Shown here: piece after piece, positions 39,036 to 50,432 of the stretch | Numbering within the stretch: the first letter of the stretch is position 1 | Layout of the letters: each line of letters begins with the position of its first letter | Assembly (NCBI GenBank): GCA_905183005.1 | Contig: CAJJDO010000046.1 | Span: forward strand, 448,255 to 512,254 | From: Paramecium pentaurelia | Lineage: Eukaryota; Ciliophora; Oligohymenophorea; Peniculida; Parameciidae | Length of the DNA: 64,000 nt | Reading direction: 5' to 3' | Notes under the pieces: model-generated | What the model was told of the DNA's origin: nothing | The model's database searches: none | What the model saw: the letters and a program-made list of their open reading frames with translations, nothing else | Program-made: the position numbers and the translations under genes

Positions 39036-39631
39036 ATGTAAGATTAATAATTATTAATCAAAGTCATTTCAGTTGGAGATACTTAGAGTGGTAAATCATG
39101 TTTGATAAAACGATTTTGTGAAGGCAGATTCATCAATAAATATGTAACAACAATAGGAGTAGACTATGGTGTTAAAAAAATGATGATTTAAAATAAGAAG
39201 GTTGCTGTATGAAGTTTTGAATTCATGTTAGATAAATTTCTTCGATTTATCAGGTGATGAAGATTATAAAGAAATCAGAAATCCATTTTTTGCTGATGCT
39301 TAAGGAGTTGTTTTAGTTTGTGATTTAACAGACAGATAATCTTTTCAAAATTTACCTAAATGGGAGAAGATGATGACTGATAATGGATTAGATTTAAAAT
39401 AAGCAGCTGTTTATGTAGTAGGGAATAAATCTGATTTAAAGAATAAAGAAGTTGATAGTGGAGACATTCTTGCTTATGCAAAGAAAAAGGGATTTGAAGG
39501 AATGATATGTAGTGCTGCTGGAGGTGAGAATGTGAATGAAGTAAATTCTAATTAAATTATAGTTATTTGAAAGAATGTTTGCTAAGATTGTAGATTAGAT
39601 TGAAAATCTTAAATCAAGAATCAAAGCTTGA
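39036..39631 (+). CDS. Rab-like small GTPase, DNAJC27/RBJ-like
   Basis: A 182-residue Ras-superfamily GTPase with two introns (39207-39231, 39541-39562). G1 is GDTQSGKSC. The effector region is NKYVTTIGVDYGVKKM with the G2 Thr. G3 is DLSG, where most Rabs have D-T-A-G and Gln next; here the following residue is Asp (DLSGDED), so the usual catalytic Gln is absent. G4 is NKSD and G5 is CSAA. The TIGVDYG stretch and the IRNPFFADAQGVVLVCDLTD region resemble DNAJC27 (RBJ), an ancient Rab-like lineage associated with ciliated organisms. The protein ends after the GTPase domain (IENLKSRIKA) with no DnaJ domain and no C-terminal prenylation cysteine, so membrane attachment would need a partner. Confidence 0.85.
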
Positions 39632-39932
39632 ATAGTGATTTAATTATTACTTATAATGACTAATTGTAAATTTGAGTCGAAAATAATTTATTTAAATATA
39701 TAATTATTAAGTTTTGTTACTATACTATTTATATGAAATAAGTCAGAACATCTAATTTAAATTAGGAATCTAAAATAATTTAATTTATTTAATGATGAAG
39801 GATTTTCAAATTAATATTATATCTATTATAATTAACATTTCAATCTTCTGTTGTTGTAAGATTAGTTGATTATTACAAAAAAATTTATTTTTCAATTCAA
39901 AGAATTAATATTTATTTCTCAAAATACCAAAT
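39632..39932. other. intergenic, nothing recognised
   Basis: A 301 bp A+T-rich spacer between two plus-strand genes. No coding frame, RNA gene or repeat of note was seen. Confidence 0.6.
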
Positions 39933-41116
39933 ATGGGGTAAACCTGTACAATGAATACTTGTTGTACTAAGGAAGAGATTTTAACTATAAAAAATTCTGG
40001 TAGATCTCTAGAAATCTAAACTAAAAAGTCAAAACATTCTCAACAAATAAATAAAGAGGAAGAAAAAGTTGAGAATAAAACATAAAAAAAGAAAAGTGAT
40101 ACTGTTTCTGATTTAATGGCATCATCACAACATAGTAAGATGTCCATTAAGTAAATTGAAAAGAATCTTCCAATTCAAATTTAAGATGCAAATTAAAATC
40201 CTATTATACAAAAGACTGTAGGAGTAGGAGAGAGAATTAAGCTTTCAGTAAAAATGATATAATATCTAGGTAATATTATTACCAAATGGTGCATAATATG
40301 AAGGAGAATGGCTAGAAGGCAAGAGAGATGGATATGGAAAATAATCTTGGCCAGATGGATCTATATATGAAGGAGAATGGAAAGAAGATAAATCTTGTGG
40401 AAAAGTAAAATTGAATAAATATAATAGGGAAAACTTATACATGCTGATGGAGATGTTTATGATGGGGATTGGGTAGATGATGCTGCAAATGGATTAGGGA
40501 CTTATGTACATGTGAATGGGGCCAAATATTAAGGAGAAGTATAGGTTTTAACACATTAGTAAGTGGTTAAATGATAGTTAACATGGAAGAGGTATAGAGA
40601 TATGGCCAGATGGAGCTAAATATGAAGGAGATTATTAGTTAGGTAAAAAGCATGGCAAAGGCAAATTAAATTTTGCTGATGGTTCTTGTTATCAAGGTAA
40701 CTGGCACTCACAATTTAGGTGAATTTTATGATAATGAAATTCAAGGCTTTGGGAATTATTAATGGCCAGATGGAAGATTGTATGTAGGAGAATGGATGAG
40801 AAATAAAATGCATGGTAAGGGTGAAATTAAATGGCCAGATGGAAGAAAATATAAAGGAGTATTTTTAATTATAATAAATGAGGAATATGAAAACGATAAG
40901 AAACATGGTAAAGGAGTGTTCATTTGGGAAGATGGAAGAAAATATATTGGAATATGGTAGGGAGGTAAATAACATGGAGTTGGAATTTATTATTCAAGTG
41001 ATAATGTAATGAGAATAGGAGAATGGGTAGAAGGAAAGAGAGTAAAATGGTATGATAAAGAAGAAATAAATGAATTAGAGAGAAAAGGCATAATAGATGA
41101 CCTTAGAAATTAATGA
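39933..41116 (+). CDS. MORN-repeat protein B, predicted lipid-anchored
   Basis: A 355-residue protein with five introns (40248-40269, 40405-40427, 40539-40563, 40697-40718, 40859-40882). The start at 39933 is chosen over the in-frame ATG at 39951 because it gives [11 protein letters not shown], a Gly2 N-myristoylation context with nearby cysteines for palmitoylation. About 105 residues of Lys/Ser-rich linker precede eight MORN repeats ([45 protein letters not shown] and so on). The introns at 40539 (acceptor AAG) and 40859 (acceptor GAG) are accepted because they restore the YxGEW register. Acylation plus MORN repeats suggests a scaffold held on the inner face of the plasma or alveolar membrane. 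It converges on the LRRC56-like gene with 29 bp between stops. Confidence 0.88.
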
Positions 41117-41145
41117 TTCTATATATTTATATTTAACTACATTAC

Positions 41146-42897
41146 TCATTTGAACTTATTTAATAAAGTTTATATGTCAATACTTTTTCTATCAGTAGGA
41201 TCAAAAATTTGTTCCCTATTTTATTTGTTTTTTTTTGCTGCTTTAATAGGATTACCTGCAAATGCTTCATCTAATCCAATTAATTCTGAAGTAGGATCAG
41301 GCTAATAATAATTTATAATAAAATTATTACATTATAATTTTATTGAACTTATGCAGTTTATGGTCGTTTTAATTTTGACTTTTCAATAGGCCTTTACTTG
41401 ATTGCTAAACTAAGTAATCTATCTTCATCAGGTTCTTCCAACATATCTTTGTCTAATTAAATTTTGACTTTCTCCTCTAAATCTTTCAAATCTTCTACTT
41501 TTATGAGCTAAGTTTAATTTAATAAAAATACATCAAATTTTGAATTCATCATTTCTGCTATATCATATAACTATTTGATTTGACTATTTTCTGAAATTAT
41601 CTAAGATTCTGTAGGTATATCATTATCATCAATATAGATTTCTGTGGCTTGTAATTTTTAATGGAGTTTATCTCTCAAATTATCATCTTTTATTAATGGA
41701 TTTGAACTAATAAACAATTATTGTAAATTTAAAGATTCTAAATAATCAATTTAGGATTCGTCAGCTAATTCATTACCTTCAATATCTAAAATTGATATTT
41801 TTTCATGAAATGCCAATGGACTTATGTCTTTTATATTATTGAATGAACAATAAAACTCTACAAGATTGGGCATACTCATAATTCCTAAAAAATAGATAAA
41901 TTTAATAATTATACCTGAAATATCAGTTAATTTAGAATTATTAATCCAAAGAATTTATAAGTTTCTCAATTTAGTTCCTAATAATCTCATTGATTCAATT
42001 TATGAATTATTCAATTTAAGTTCTTGTAAATTTTATAAGTATTCTCCTAACATATATAATGAATCATTCATTGTATTGAATCTAAATTAAATAGATGTAA
42101 TTTAATCAAACTAACTCTAGAATTAAGAGATATATTTTTACTTCATTTTTTTTTGTAATTTCTTATAAAGTATCTATATCCATAATATCGTAAATCATAT
42201 CATCAACTTTCTTTTTGGCAATTTAAAATTAAAATATAGGTTCTGATATTTGAGATTCTTACTTTTTAGGTAAAGACAATTTCTTTGTTTCAACTTCTTC
42301 CTCTTTTTTTATTTCAATTTTTTTTCCATGTGATGTCAATGAAGATCTTCTTAATATTGAAGGCTTAGTTACTAAAGAATTATTAAGACTAGATTCTTAA
42401 TTCTATATGATAGACTTTTCTTCATCTTATTGTTATTATTTGGCAGATGACAATCTTTTTAATGCAAATATTGGAGGTTTTTGTTCTTTAGGTTCAATTT
42501 ATAATTATTCAGTATTCTTTTACAATTTTTTAATCATTAAAGGTCTTGCTGGCTAAGCAGATGTAATTCTGTTTGATATAATAGATTGCTTTAGTGAGGA
42601 GATCTTACTTTAATCTAATAATTTAGATGTATTAATAGAGGAAGGAGGCTTAGATGAATTAGGTGTGGCTGTCTCTTTATAGAAATTGGATGTGGCAGTA
42701 GACATAGCATCAAGTTTGCTTTTCTTCATATTTTCTTGCCGATCTCCAACTTGTCTTACTCTAAAATTTCCTTTATAATCATCACTGATGAATTCCTCTG
42801 GAGCAACCTTTCTATTTTTCTCTTCTTAGTATTTAAGAAGAAAACTTTAAGCTAAAGACTCATCTAGTCTTTCTAATAATTTTTAGTTTAATTTCAT
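41146..42897 (-). CDS. LRRC56/ODA8-like leucine-rich repeat protein
   Basis: A 555-residue protein with three introns (42117-42141, 41885-41914, 41302-41330). An approximately 250-residue Ser/Lys-rich N-terminal extension leads into a compact leucine-rich repeat array: YMLGEYLQNLQELKLNNSQI, LLGTKLRNLQILWINNSKL, MSMPNLVEFYCSFNNI, and EKISILDIEGNELADES. The order, spacing and wording (LGEYL-LQELKLNNS-LQILW-LDIEGN) match LRRC56, the vertebrate counterpart of Chlamydomonas ODA8. A C-terminal tail includes RPQTAQ and AFAGNPIKAAKK, a short segment also reminiscent of LRRC56. ODA8/LRRC56 works with intraflagellar transport to deliver or mature outer dynein arms. The call rests on pattern recognition; a reciprocal search would settle it. 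Confidence 0.82.
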
Positions 42898-43195
42898 TCA
42901 AATTTTATTATTTACTTAAACAAGTTTCATTTATATAATAATTTTATTAACTGACACACTAGATGAGTTAATTAGCATTAAACAAAGGAAATATATATGA
43001 TAAAAATGTAAAAATATAGATAAAAAGGGAAAGATTAAATCATGAACTTTATTGTATAATAACTTATATCCATTTTTATAGAGTTTTCTATTCTAAAATC
43101 TTTTTAATTAATAAAATATACTTATAATCAAATAATAAATAAAAATTATGATTATCTGTATTATAAAAACAACACTAATGAGTTTAATTTTGTAT

Positions 43196-43623
43196 ATGAT
43201 GGATTTAATAAACTATGAATTAAATTCTAGTCTTTAGGTTCCAAGGTTGTATCATAAAGGAAATATATTCACTAATTTTTGTTCATGCCATTTATTTTTG
43301 TTACAATTATATCCATAATGTTTAGTGGATTTATTGATAAAAATATTGTTCAAGAATGTTTAAAAATTATCCTTTAATATTTCTTTGCTAAAGGTTATTT
43401 TAATTTGAAAAACATTGTTTATAGACTGTTTGATGATATTTAAATTAGTTTTAATGAAAATATTTATTCATATACTAAAGCACGAATTATGCAAAATATA
43501 ATACAGAATAAATATAAGAGTAAGTTATTTCAAATATAATTTCTTAAATCAAATATTAAGAGATAATTCTGTAAAATTAAATACTAAAGATTATCTATTC
43601 AAAGAATCGATCTTATTAATTGA
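43196..43623 (+). CDS. small unrecognised protein
   Basis: A 133-residue frame with one inferred 26 nt intron (43300-43325, GTTACA...TTTAG), which joins two TGA-free stretches in register. The product is aromatic- and Ile-rich with several cysteines (GNIFTNFCSCHLFF, DKNIVQECLKIILQYF) and a basic C-terminus (KRQFCKIKYQRLSIQR). No signal peptide, domain or family is evident. Length and composition are compatible with a genuine small gene, an undetected part of the next gene, or a decaying copy. Two ATGs in tandem begin the frame. Confidence 0.4.
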
Positions 43624-43737
43624 AGTGAGGACAACTTAAGATTAGATACTTTAAAAAGGCTTTAACATTTAAGATGATATTTATATTATAATATTTCTAA
43701 CATAAATCTTTATAAATCTAATATTTTGTTATTAAGT

Positions 43738-45379
43738 ATGGATATATATTTATTTAATGCTAATTATCATTTTTTTTTTAAAGAAAATTCTTCAAATAAC
43801 TATTAAAATTCTTATATGTTATATAGTCAATAATTGAAAAATAAGGCTTAAGCAATTATTTCTAATACAAATTTAGGATGGCAACAAACAGGAATAATAT
43901 GTGATTGTCTTTAAGATAGATATGAGATAGAGATGAAGTATTCAAAAGCAATTGAAAAATTGGCAACAAAATTGGCTCCACTTAATGAATTTTTTAGTGC
44001 ATCTTTTGGAATCAGAGCATAATTATCATCATAATTTGCTGAAGAAATAAAGGGAGAAATAGAGTTAATAAAATAGTTATTAGTTTAATAGAAAGCAACT
44101 TAATACATAGAATTTGTAAAGTTATGGGATAGCTAATTATAATCAATTAAGTCAAATGTAAAATCAGCTGAAGGATATTTAAAGAATAAAAAAAGAGAAT
44201 ATGAAATTGAAGGTGCATTAGAACTTGTATTTTCTGCTTGTTAACCAGAGAAACTTGAAAAATAAAAATATAAGTATAATTAGGTTCAATATGTTTAGAG
44301 CTGCTTAATGTAAGAAAGAATATCTATTAGCAAAGGAGAACTATTTAGAAGTAAAATTAGAAATGTAACAAATTTTGAATGAATAAGAAGCAGAAACAAC
44401 ATTAGATTAAATCTAATAATTAAATTTATAGAGACTCAATACAATTAAGGATTGTATTCTAAAAGTGTTTGTATATGAGTCCTCTATTGCCAAGAATTAT
44501 TTATATGATTTAGAAAAGATGTCTGATGTAATTTAATAAATTATAATTTAAGAGACTACATGATTAAGATTAAAATTAATTTATTGAGGAATTCATTAAA
44601 AAGACAAAATAATAAGAAACTTATAATATAGAATTAGAATCTTTTCTTACTAAATTACTGGATATGTAAGGTTAATAATAAATAAATACAACTAATATTT
44701 ATCCTATTGGACTTGATAAAACAGAAGAATAAATTTAATAAGAAACAAAAGAAATATAAGAGTCATTATAAAAATAAGAAGAATTTTTAAATTTCTTATC
44801 ATAAAAGTTTCATTCAAATACATTTTAATTAACTCAATAAGAATTTATTTAATGTACAAATATTTCTAATGGAATTTTGGATTATGTAATTATATTAGTT
44901 AGTAAATAAAGTGTTATGAAAATAAGAATGCCATATTGGCTTAATAGTTACTCCAATATAGTTTTGGATTATTTACTAAAGATAATTAAACAAAGTATAT
45001 GTAGAACATGCTAGTGAATCATTAAATTTGGTAATATCGTGATTATTGGGAATCTGTTATTATAAATTAAATATCTAAGATAAAAAAGGGAACAAAAGAA
45101 AATATCAACTGTAGTATTTTAAGTATTCTTACTTAAGTTGCATAACATATGTTAATGTTCAAACTATTGCCAGATTTAGTCAGGGATATAGTTTAAAAAT
45201 TTTCTTAATTTTTTAAATTGAACAAGGAAATAGCAGATGATCTAATTGTAAAATATTAATTAATACAATATAGTAAGCAATAAACAGCTAAATTTGAGAT
45301 ATATATATATTTGTATATTAAATCTTATTATTATTAAATAAAATAACTTTTTCCCAATATATTAAATTAATCCTTTTGA
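43738..45379 (+). CDS. F-BAR (FCH) domain protein
   Basis: A 521-residue protein with three introns (44274-44298, 44528-44552, 44886-44911). Residues of about 45-290 fit an F-BAR membrane-curving module: an FCH-like start (CLQDRYEIEMKYSKAIEKLA), then the long helical body with the typical KKREYEIEG and YKAAQCKKEYLLAKENYLE segment. The last 170 residues are helical (NAILAQQLLQYSFGLFT, NCSILSILTQVAQHMLMF) without a recognised SH3 or RhoGAP domain. F-BAR proteins dimerise on membranes to link curvature to actin, which would fit phagocytosis or endocytosis at parasomal sacs. The third intron is essential: without it the frame ends at a TGA about 45017. Start ATG 43738 is the first possible; a later one near 43819 would remove a hydrophobic leader. 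Confidence 0.68.
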
Positions 45380-46396
45380 GATTAATTTAATAAAAATTTT
45401 AAAAAAATGAGATATCTTGTTGATGTAAAAATTCTAAATTCATAATTTAAACAATAATAAATGATTATAATATCATTATTCAATATATCAAGAATAATGT
45501 TGCATGAATTTTATACACTAATAAACTAAGTTATCTTTTTCAAAAAATAATTAATTGAATATATAAAAAATTTGAAATCAAAATTCTTAATCCTCTTTTA
45601 TAGTTCCTTCATTAGTATTGTTTATTGGTTAAGTATGTTTTCTCTAACTTTTTATTCTTTTATTTATCTCATATTGATTTTGAATAGATAATTTTCTAAG
45701 GATTATATTTAATGATAAATCAAAATTTTGTGTTAGGTAAGTGCAATTTTGAGTATATGAAAATGGCTATTATTATTAAATTTCATTGAAAATAGAATTA
45801 AAAGTTAGAGTTTGAGAATTGAGATTTTACAATTGTTGAGTAAGATTGTTTTAATTTTATTGTGAATTGTTGGTTTGAGAATCATGATGATTTGAATCAT
45901 GTAATTATTATTTTAATAATTTGAGTTATTCTTTGTTTATTGATTTAGTTAGTCTGAATTTGGTGATGGAATGTGTAGCCATTTATTGGAATTTTAGTGT
46001 TTTTTTTTTGTATTTTAATTAAAATGTGAATTGTGTTCATTTGTAGATTTGAATTGCATTAAATTTAATAAGTTTAATTTATTATAATGGAGGGAAACAT
46101 AAATAAAATAAAAATAGGGAATTTGGACAAATTGAAATAGAAAGTAAAGTTATACGCAATATTGATAATAAAGTTAATAAAAAATAAATAATTTTTTATA
46201 ATTTATAATAATGACAAATAAAGTAGTGTAATTGATATGATTGATAATGTTAATAAGTCTTATTTATTTTTAAATATTTATAAATGAGATTTTACTTTAA
46301 AAAAATACAGTTGAATATGATGATACAGAGTACAAGTAAGAAAATGATAAGTTAATTTACAAATTTTGAATACATAATTTTTATTGACAAAAAGAA
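45380..46396. other. long gene-poor spacer
   Basis: A 1.0 kb spacer between two plus-strand genes, with a G/T-rich skew on the plus strand from about 45700 to 46100. On the minus strand a TGA-free frame begins at ATG 45885 and runs for several hundred bases into the antisense of the F-BAR gene. Its composition is low in Gly, Pro and acidic residues, so I do not call it a gene. No RNA gene was found. Confidence 0.5.
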
Positions 46397-47921
46397 ATGT
46401 TTGTTGACTTATGGTTAAATTTCTGTTGTGCAAAAAGGCCTAAACAGGAAGCATAAGATCAACCTATAAGCATAAAGGAGGATTCTAATAAACCAGTACT
46501 CGATACAGGCTAAGGATATTAACCATCTCCTGTTGAACAAAAAGCTCTGCAGTCTACATCTTAGGAATTAAGGCAAAAGTTATAGGAAGCCTAGGAGAAG
46601 CGGTAGCAATAGTAGTAATCACAATAATAGAATCAATTTCAGAATATGATAAATAAAGGGGCAGTAAAAACATCAATTGAGATGGAAGGTATGTTGACAA
46701 TTATTATTAAGAGTGGAACCTGTGGAAGGGTTTCTTTCATTATCTGATAATAAATCTAATAAGATGGCTAGCTGGGAAGCATTGGAACTATCAAGATAAA
46801 ATGATATTTTTAATTAACTAGCTCAGTTCTCTATGTTAGCAAAATCAATTTCCTCTAATAATGGTCCTTATTAAGGTAGTAATCCAGGTAGTTAACCAAC
46901 ATCTGATTAATAAATAATGTCTGGACAATACCCATAGTAAGATATAATTTAGAAAACATTAGGTAAAATAATGTTGCTTAAACTTCATAATTAGATGTAA
47001 TAGACGAATACCCAAAAAAATAAATGATAAAGTAAGAAAATTATATAAAGATATCTTTAGATCATAAAGCTAATTATCATTAGAAACAGGAAAAATTGAG
47101 AAAAAAAGAATTCAAAAAGATAAAAAGCAATAAAAATAAGTTAATGATAAAATTGAGAAAAAAGAAGTCAGTTAAGCTAAACTATGGGATAAGAATGAAG
47201 ATGCAATTTTGCGATAGGCTTACATAAATTTTAATGGAAATTGGAGGAAAATAGCAGAACAATTACCAGGAAGAAATATGAATTAATGTTCATAAAGATG
47301 GAGAAGATTAAATCCTTAGGAAGTATATCTTTTTATTTATCATAAGAATAATAAAAAGAAATGGACTTTAGAAGAAGATAAAAATATATCCTTTTTAGTA
47401 TAACAATATGATAAGAATTGGGCAGAAATAGCAAAACATATACCAGGTAAAAGTGGAAAGCAAATAAGGGAAAGATATCTAAATGTATTAGATCCTTCAA
47501 TTAATACATCTCCTTGGACTAAATAAGAAGATGAGATAATATTGAAGGTTTACAAAGAGTATGGTGCTAAGTGGAGTGTAGCTTCAAAATAATTGAAGGG
47601 AAGACCAGTAAACATAATTTTAATTTATTAGGAAAATGCAGTAAAAAATAGATTTTATTCTTATATAAGAAGAGTCTTTTTGGGTTAGTAGAATCCATAT
47701 TCAGTTGTTTTAAATAATGGTGAAATTAATGGACATGATAATACATTGTCATAAGATAGTGAATCCATTAAATAAGCTTTATCAATGGATTAAACTCCTT
47801 CAGTAATAATTTTAAACATATTTAGTTTACTGCTTCTTCCTACTTAAGTTCTTTTTTAGATGATGATTATATGGATGATGAAGATGAACCAAAAGAAAAA
47901 GAAGGTCAGTTTAAAATTTGA
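46397..47921 (+). CDS. three-repeat Myb DNA-binding protein
   Basis: A 455-residue protein with six introns (46689-46713, 46963-46994, 47032-47060, 47323-47346, 47608-47631, 47803-47825). About 190 N-terminal residues are Gln-, Ser- and Asn-rich, partly charged coiled coil. Three consecutive Myb/SANT repeats follow: LWDKNEDAILRQAY...NWRKIAEQLPGRN, KWTLEEDKNISFLV...NWAEIAKHIPGKS, and PWTKQEDEIILKVY...KWSVASKQLKGRP with KNRFYSYIRR. Spaced tryptophans and the R-x-R-W/R-E-R-Y recognition helices are intact, the R1R2R3 layout of c-Myb and of CDC5/SNAPc-type factors. The C-terminus is acidic (DDDYMDDEDEP). It is probably a nuclear transcription or RNA-processing factor. Two introns (46963 and 47032) are needed to join the N-terminal part to the Myb repeats; a separate upstream gene is the less likely alternative. 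Confidence 0.85.
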
Positions 47922-47934
47922 TATTATTTTTATA

Positions 47935-48906
47935 ATGGGAAATTAATGTAACCATGCTGAAATCAATGATAATGAGTTCAAATCTGTAGAAATTGAAGAT
48001 GAATCTGATTCATTTTAAGTCTACAAATTTGATCCCAAAATCCATTTTCTTAATACCTCTGATTTAGGAAAGTTTTAATCTCTTGAATCACTAAACAGTA
48101 CAAAATCACAATTTCATGACAGAGTCAAAAAAGTCCCTTTCAATCTTAAATTACATCGTAAAAGAACATTACATTACGAAAGTATTCATGATTCTCAAGT
48201 CTAATCACCAACAACTTAAGTCTCTGACTATTTTGAATACCCAAACGGTGTTTATCAAGGTTAATTAATTGATGGAAAAAGAGAAGGATAAGGTTAGTTT
48301 TTTTATCATGATGGATCATATTTCAAAGGGACTTGGAAAAACGATATGGCAAACGGTTTAGGAAAAATTAAGTTTTAGGAAGGAGAATAATATGAAGGAG
48401 AGTTCAAAAATGATTAACAACATGGGTTTGGTAAGTACATGTCAAATTAATTGAAATATGAAGGATAATGGAAGGAAAATCTACCTTCTGGACATGGAAT
48501 TGAGATTTATAACAAATATTATATTTATGAAGGAGATTTTTTGAATGGAATGAAGCATGGAAAAGGGAAAATTCAATGGTATAAAGATGATTCATAATAT
48601 GAGGGAGAGTTTTCTGACAATCAAATTAATGGATAAGGTACTTATTATTTTGTTGATGGTGAGATTTATGAAGGTGAATTTAAAGATGGGAATATGCATG
48701 GATATGGAAGATTTCTATGGCCGAATGGGAAAAAATATGAAGGAAATTATCATATGGGAAGAAAGTAAGGATTTGGAAAATTCACTTCTAAAGATAAAGT
48801 ATATACAGGAGAATGGTATGATGGAATGTATCATGGATATGGAAAATTATAAAATAAAGATAAAGTGATAGAGGGATATTGGGAAAAAGGTGTTTTTATA
48901 AAATGA
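47935..48906 (+). CDS. MORN-repeat protein C, predicted lipid-anchored
   Basis: A 323-residue protein with no introns. It begins MGNQCNHAE, a second strong Gly2 myristoylation plus Cys palmitoylation context. About 110 residues of linker (VYKFDPKIHFLNTSDLGK, VPFNLKLHRKRTLHY) lead to about nine MORN repeats (YQGQLIDGKREGQGQ, YEGEFKNDQQHGFGK, YEGDFLNGMKHGKGK, YEGEFKDGNMHGYGR, YTGEWYDGMYHGYGK), and it ends IEGYWEKGVFIK. Its ATG lies only 13 bp after the TGA of the Myb gene, so its promoter must overlap the Myb 3' end. It is a probable membrane-attached scaffold like MORN protein B; sequence similarity outside the repeats is weak. Confidence 0.9.
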
Positions 48907-49090
48907 ATTTTCCTCATTTACTTTTTATATTATTTAATCATAATAGTCCTTATTTTTTTAAATACTACAGTTGTGTATTAAGAGAATGATGTAATATATC
49001 AATAATGGTTGATAGTGATTATTTTTAGAGTTATATGTATTGTATACAAATTATTTCTGCTTATATTAATGAAATATAAATTAAAAACGG

Positions 49091-50375
49091 ATGAAACGAA
49101 TTGTATTGTTAGCATATTTGTGTATATACACATTTGCGACTGATTCTGTCAAAGATTTTGAATTCTTGACTCAAAGTGATTATGGAAAAAAAGTTTTAAA
49201 AGAATAATAGCTAGTTCTGAAATCTAGTTAAAGTAATTATATATAAATAATATTCAAAAGACCCTGTAGATTTGATAATCAATTTAAATCATTTTGAATC
49301 TGAGCTAGTTATGGATAGTGAAAAAACAATGAAAGAGTATTAGACTGTCTATACAAGCAGTATTAATATTCAAAATTTATAAAATAGATATTGAGAGAAA
49401 ATAAGCATTGAAATAAAAGATCTTTTTATCAAAATATTAATTATAGAATGTTGGTGAAGAACTTACAATTGTTACAAAAGAAAAAGAATTTTCAGAAAAA
49501 ATATATGAAGAAAGAAAAAGATTATTAACAGAAGAGAATAAATTTGTGCCATAAATGTAAGCTATTCGTAATGATGAAGTATGTTTAAAATATATCATAT
49601 GCTAGATTGATAAACTCTAAAATTTAAAAAAGGAAATAAGCTAAACTTCTAAAGTCATAAATTCATTTTTATAACAATTTTCAGGTTTAGCACATTTCTT
49701 AGCCAAAAAACCAGATTTAAGCGAATCACCAGCATTTTTAGCTAATAATAAATAGAATGATGAATTGAATAAATTTAAATCAATGTGTAATGACATTAGA
49801 AACGAATTGGATACTGTAGTTATTGATAACCCTTATACCTTAGTTTTATGTATTTTCATATTTTATATATTAAGTTTCATTGAAACCATTATTGGCACCT
49901 GAAAATGCCCATTTGATTGAAGAAGTTCCTTAATTATTAAAAACCTTATAATTAGCTTTAGAATCAAGTTCAGAAGAAATTGAAGCTGTTAGTAATGAGA
50001 GATAAGAATTGTTTAATATTGAAAAAAATGAACTTAAAAAGGATGTAGATAAAAGATCTGCAGAAGTAAAATATATTATTATTATTTAGTGTGATTAAAT
50101 TAAATAAATATTTGAAAGATCCTCTATTGATTTAGATAAATTAACAAATTAATAAGCTGATTTGAAAAAAAAGATTGCTTAATTGTAAACAGAACAGGAA
50201 TAATTATAATCTGATATGGAAGGATAATAAGTATTCATATTAATTTATAAAATAGAGAGAATACAGAAATAAATTAAAGAATAATTTAGCTAACTTAGGT
50301 TTGATCAGGAAAATTAAATACTTATTGAGTTAAAACAATAAAGGCTATTTGCAATTCATTAAGAATTAAAAATGA
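49091..50375 (+). CDS. trichocyst/secretory-granule matrix-like protein
   Basis: A 375-residue protein with six introns (49233-49260, 49360-49387, 49579-49605, 49850-49874, 50066-50089, 50231-50255); with them the frame is exact. A signal peptide (MKRIVLLAYLCIYTFAT) is followed by a largely helical, heptad-patterned, acidic body (EELTIVTKEKEFSEKIYEER, QLALESSSEEIEAVSNERQE). A short conserved-looking insert, GLAHFLAKKPDLSESPAFL, and one cysteine-containing segment (FKSMCNDIRNELD) lie mid-protein. Size, signal peptide, coiled-coil body and segment order are like trichocyst matrix proteins of Paramecium and Grl proteins of Tetrahymena, which are proteolytically processed and crystallise in regulated secretory granules. 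The assignment rests on architecture and remembered motif style; another secreted coiled-coil protein remains possible. Confidence 0.6.
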
Positions 50376-50401
50376 TGAGCATATATATGTTTGTTTTAAT
50401 C

Positions 50402-50432
<31 letters not shown>

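Noticed and set aside
39951..39953. Downstream ATG as start of MORN protein B
   Set aside because: The in-frame ATG at 39933 is six codons upstream and gives a classic MGxxC acylation context, matching MORN protein C.
45310..45885. Long TGA-free minus-strand frame from ATG 45885
   Set aside because: With only TGA as stop, long open frames arise by chance in A+T-rich DNA. It runs on as antisense of the F-BAR gene, and composition lacks Gly, Pro and acidic residues.
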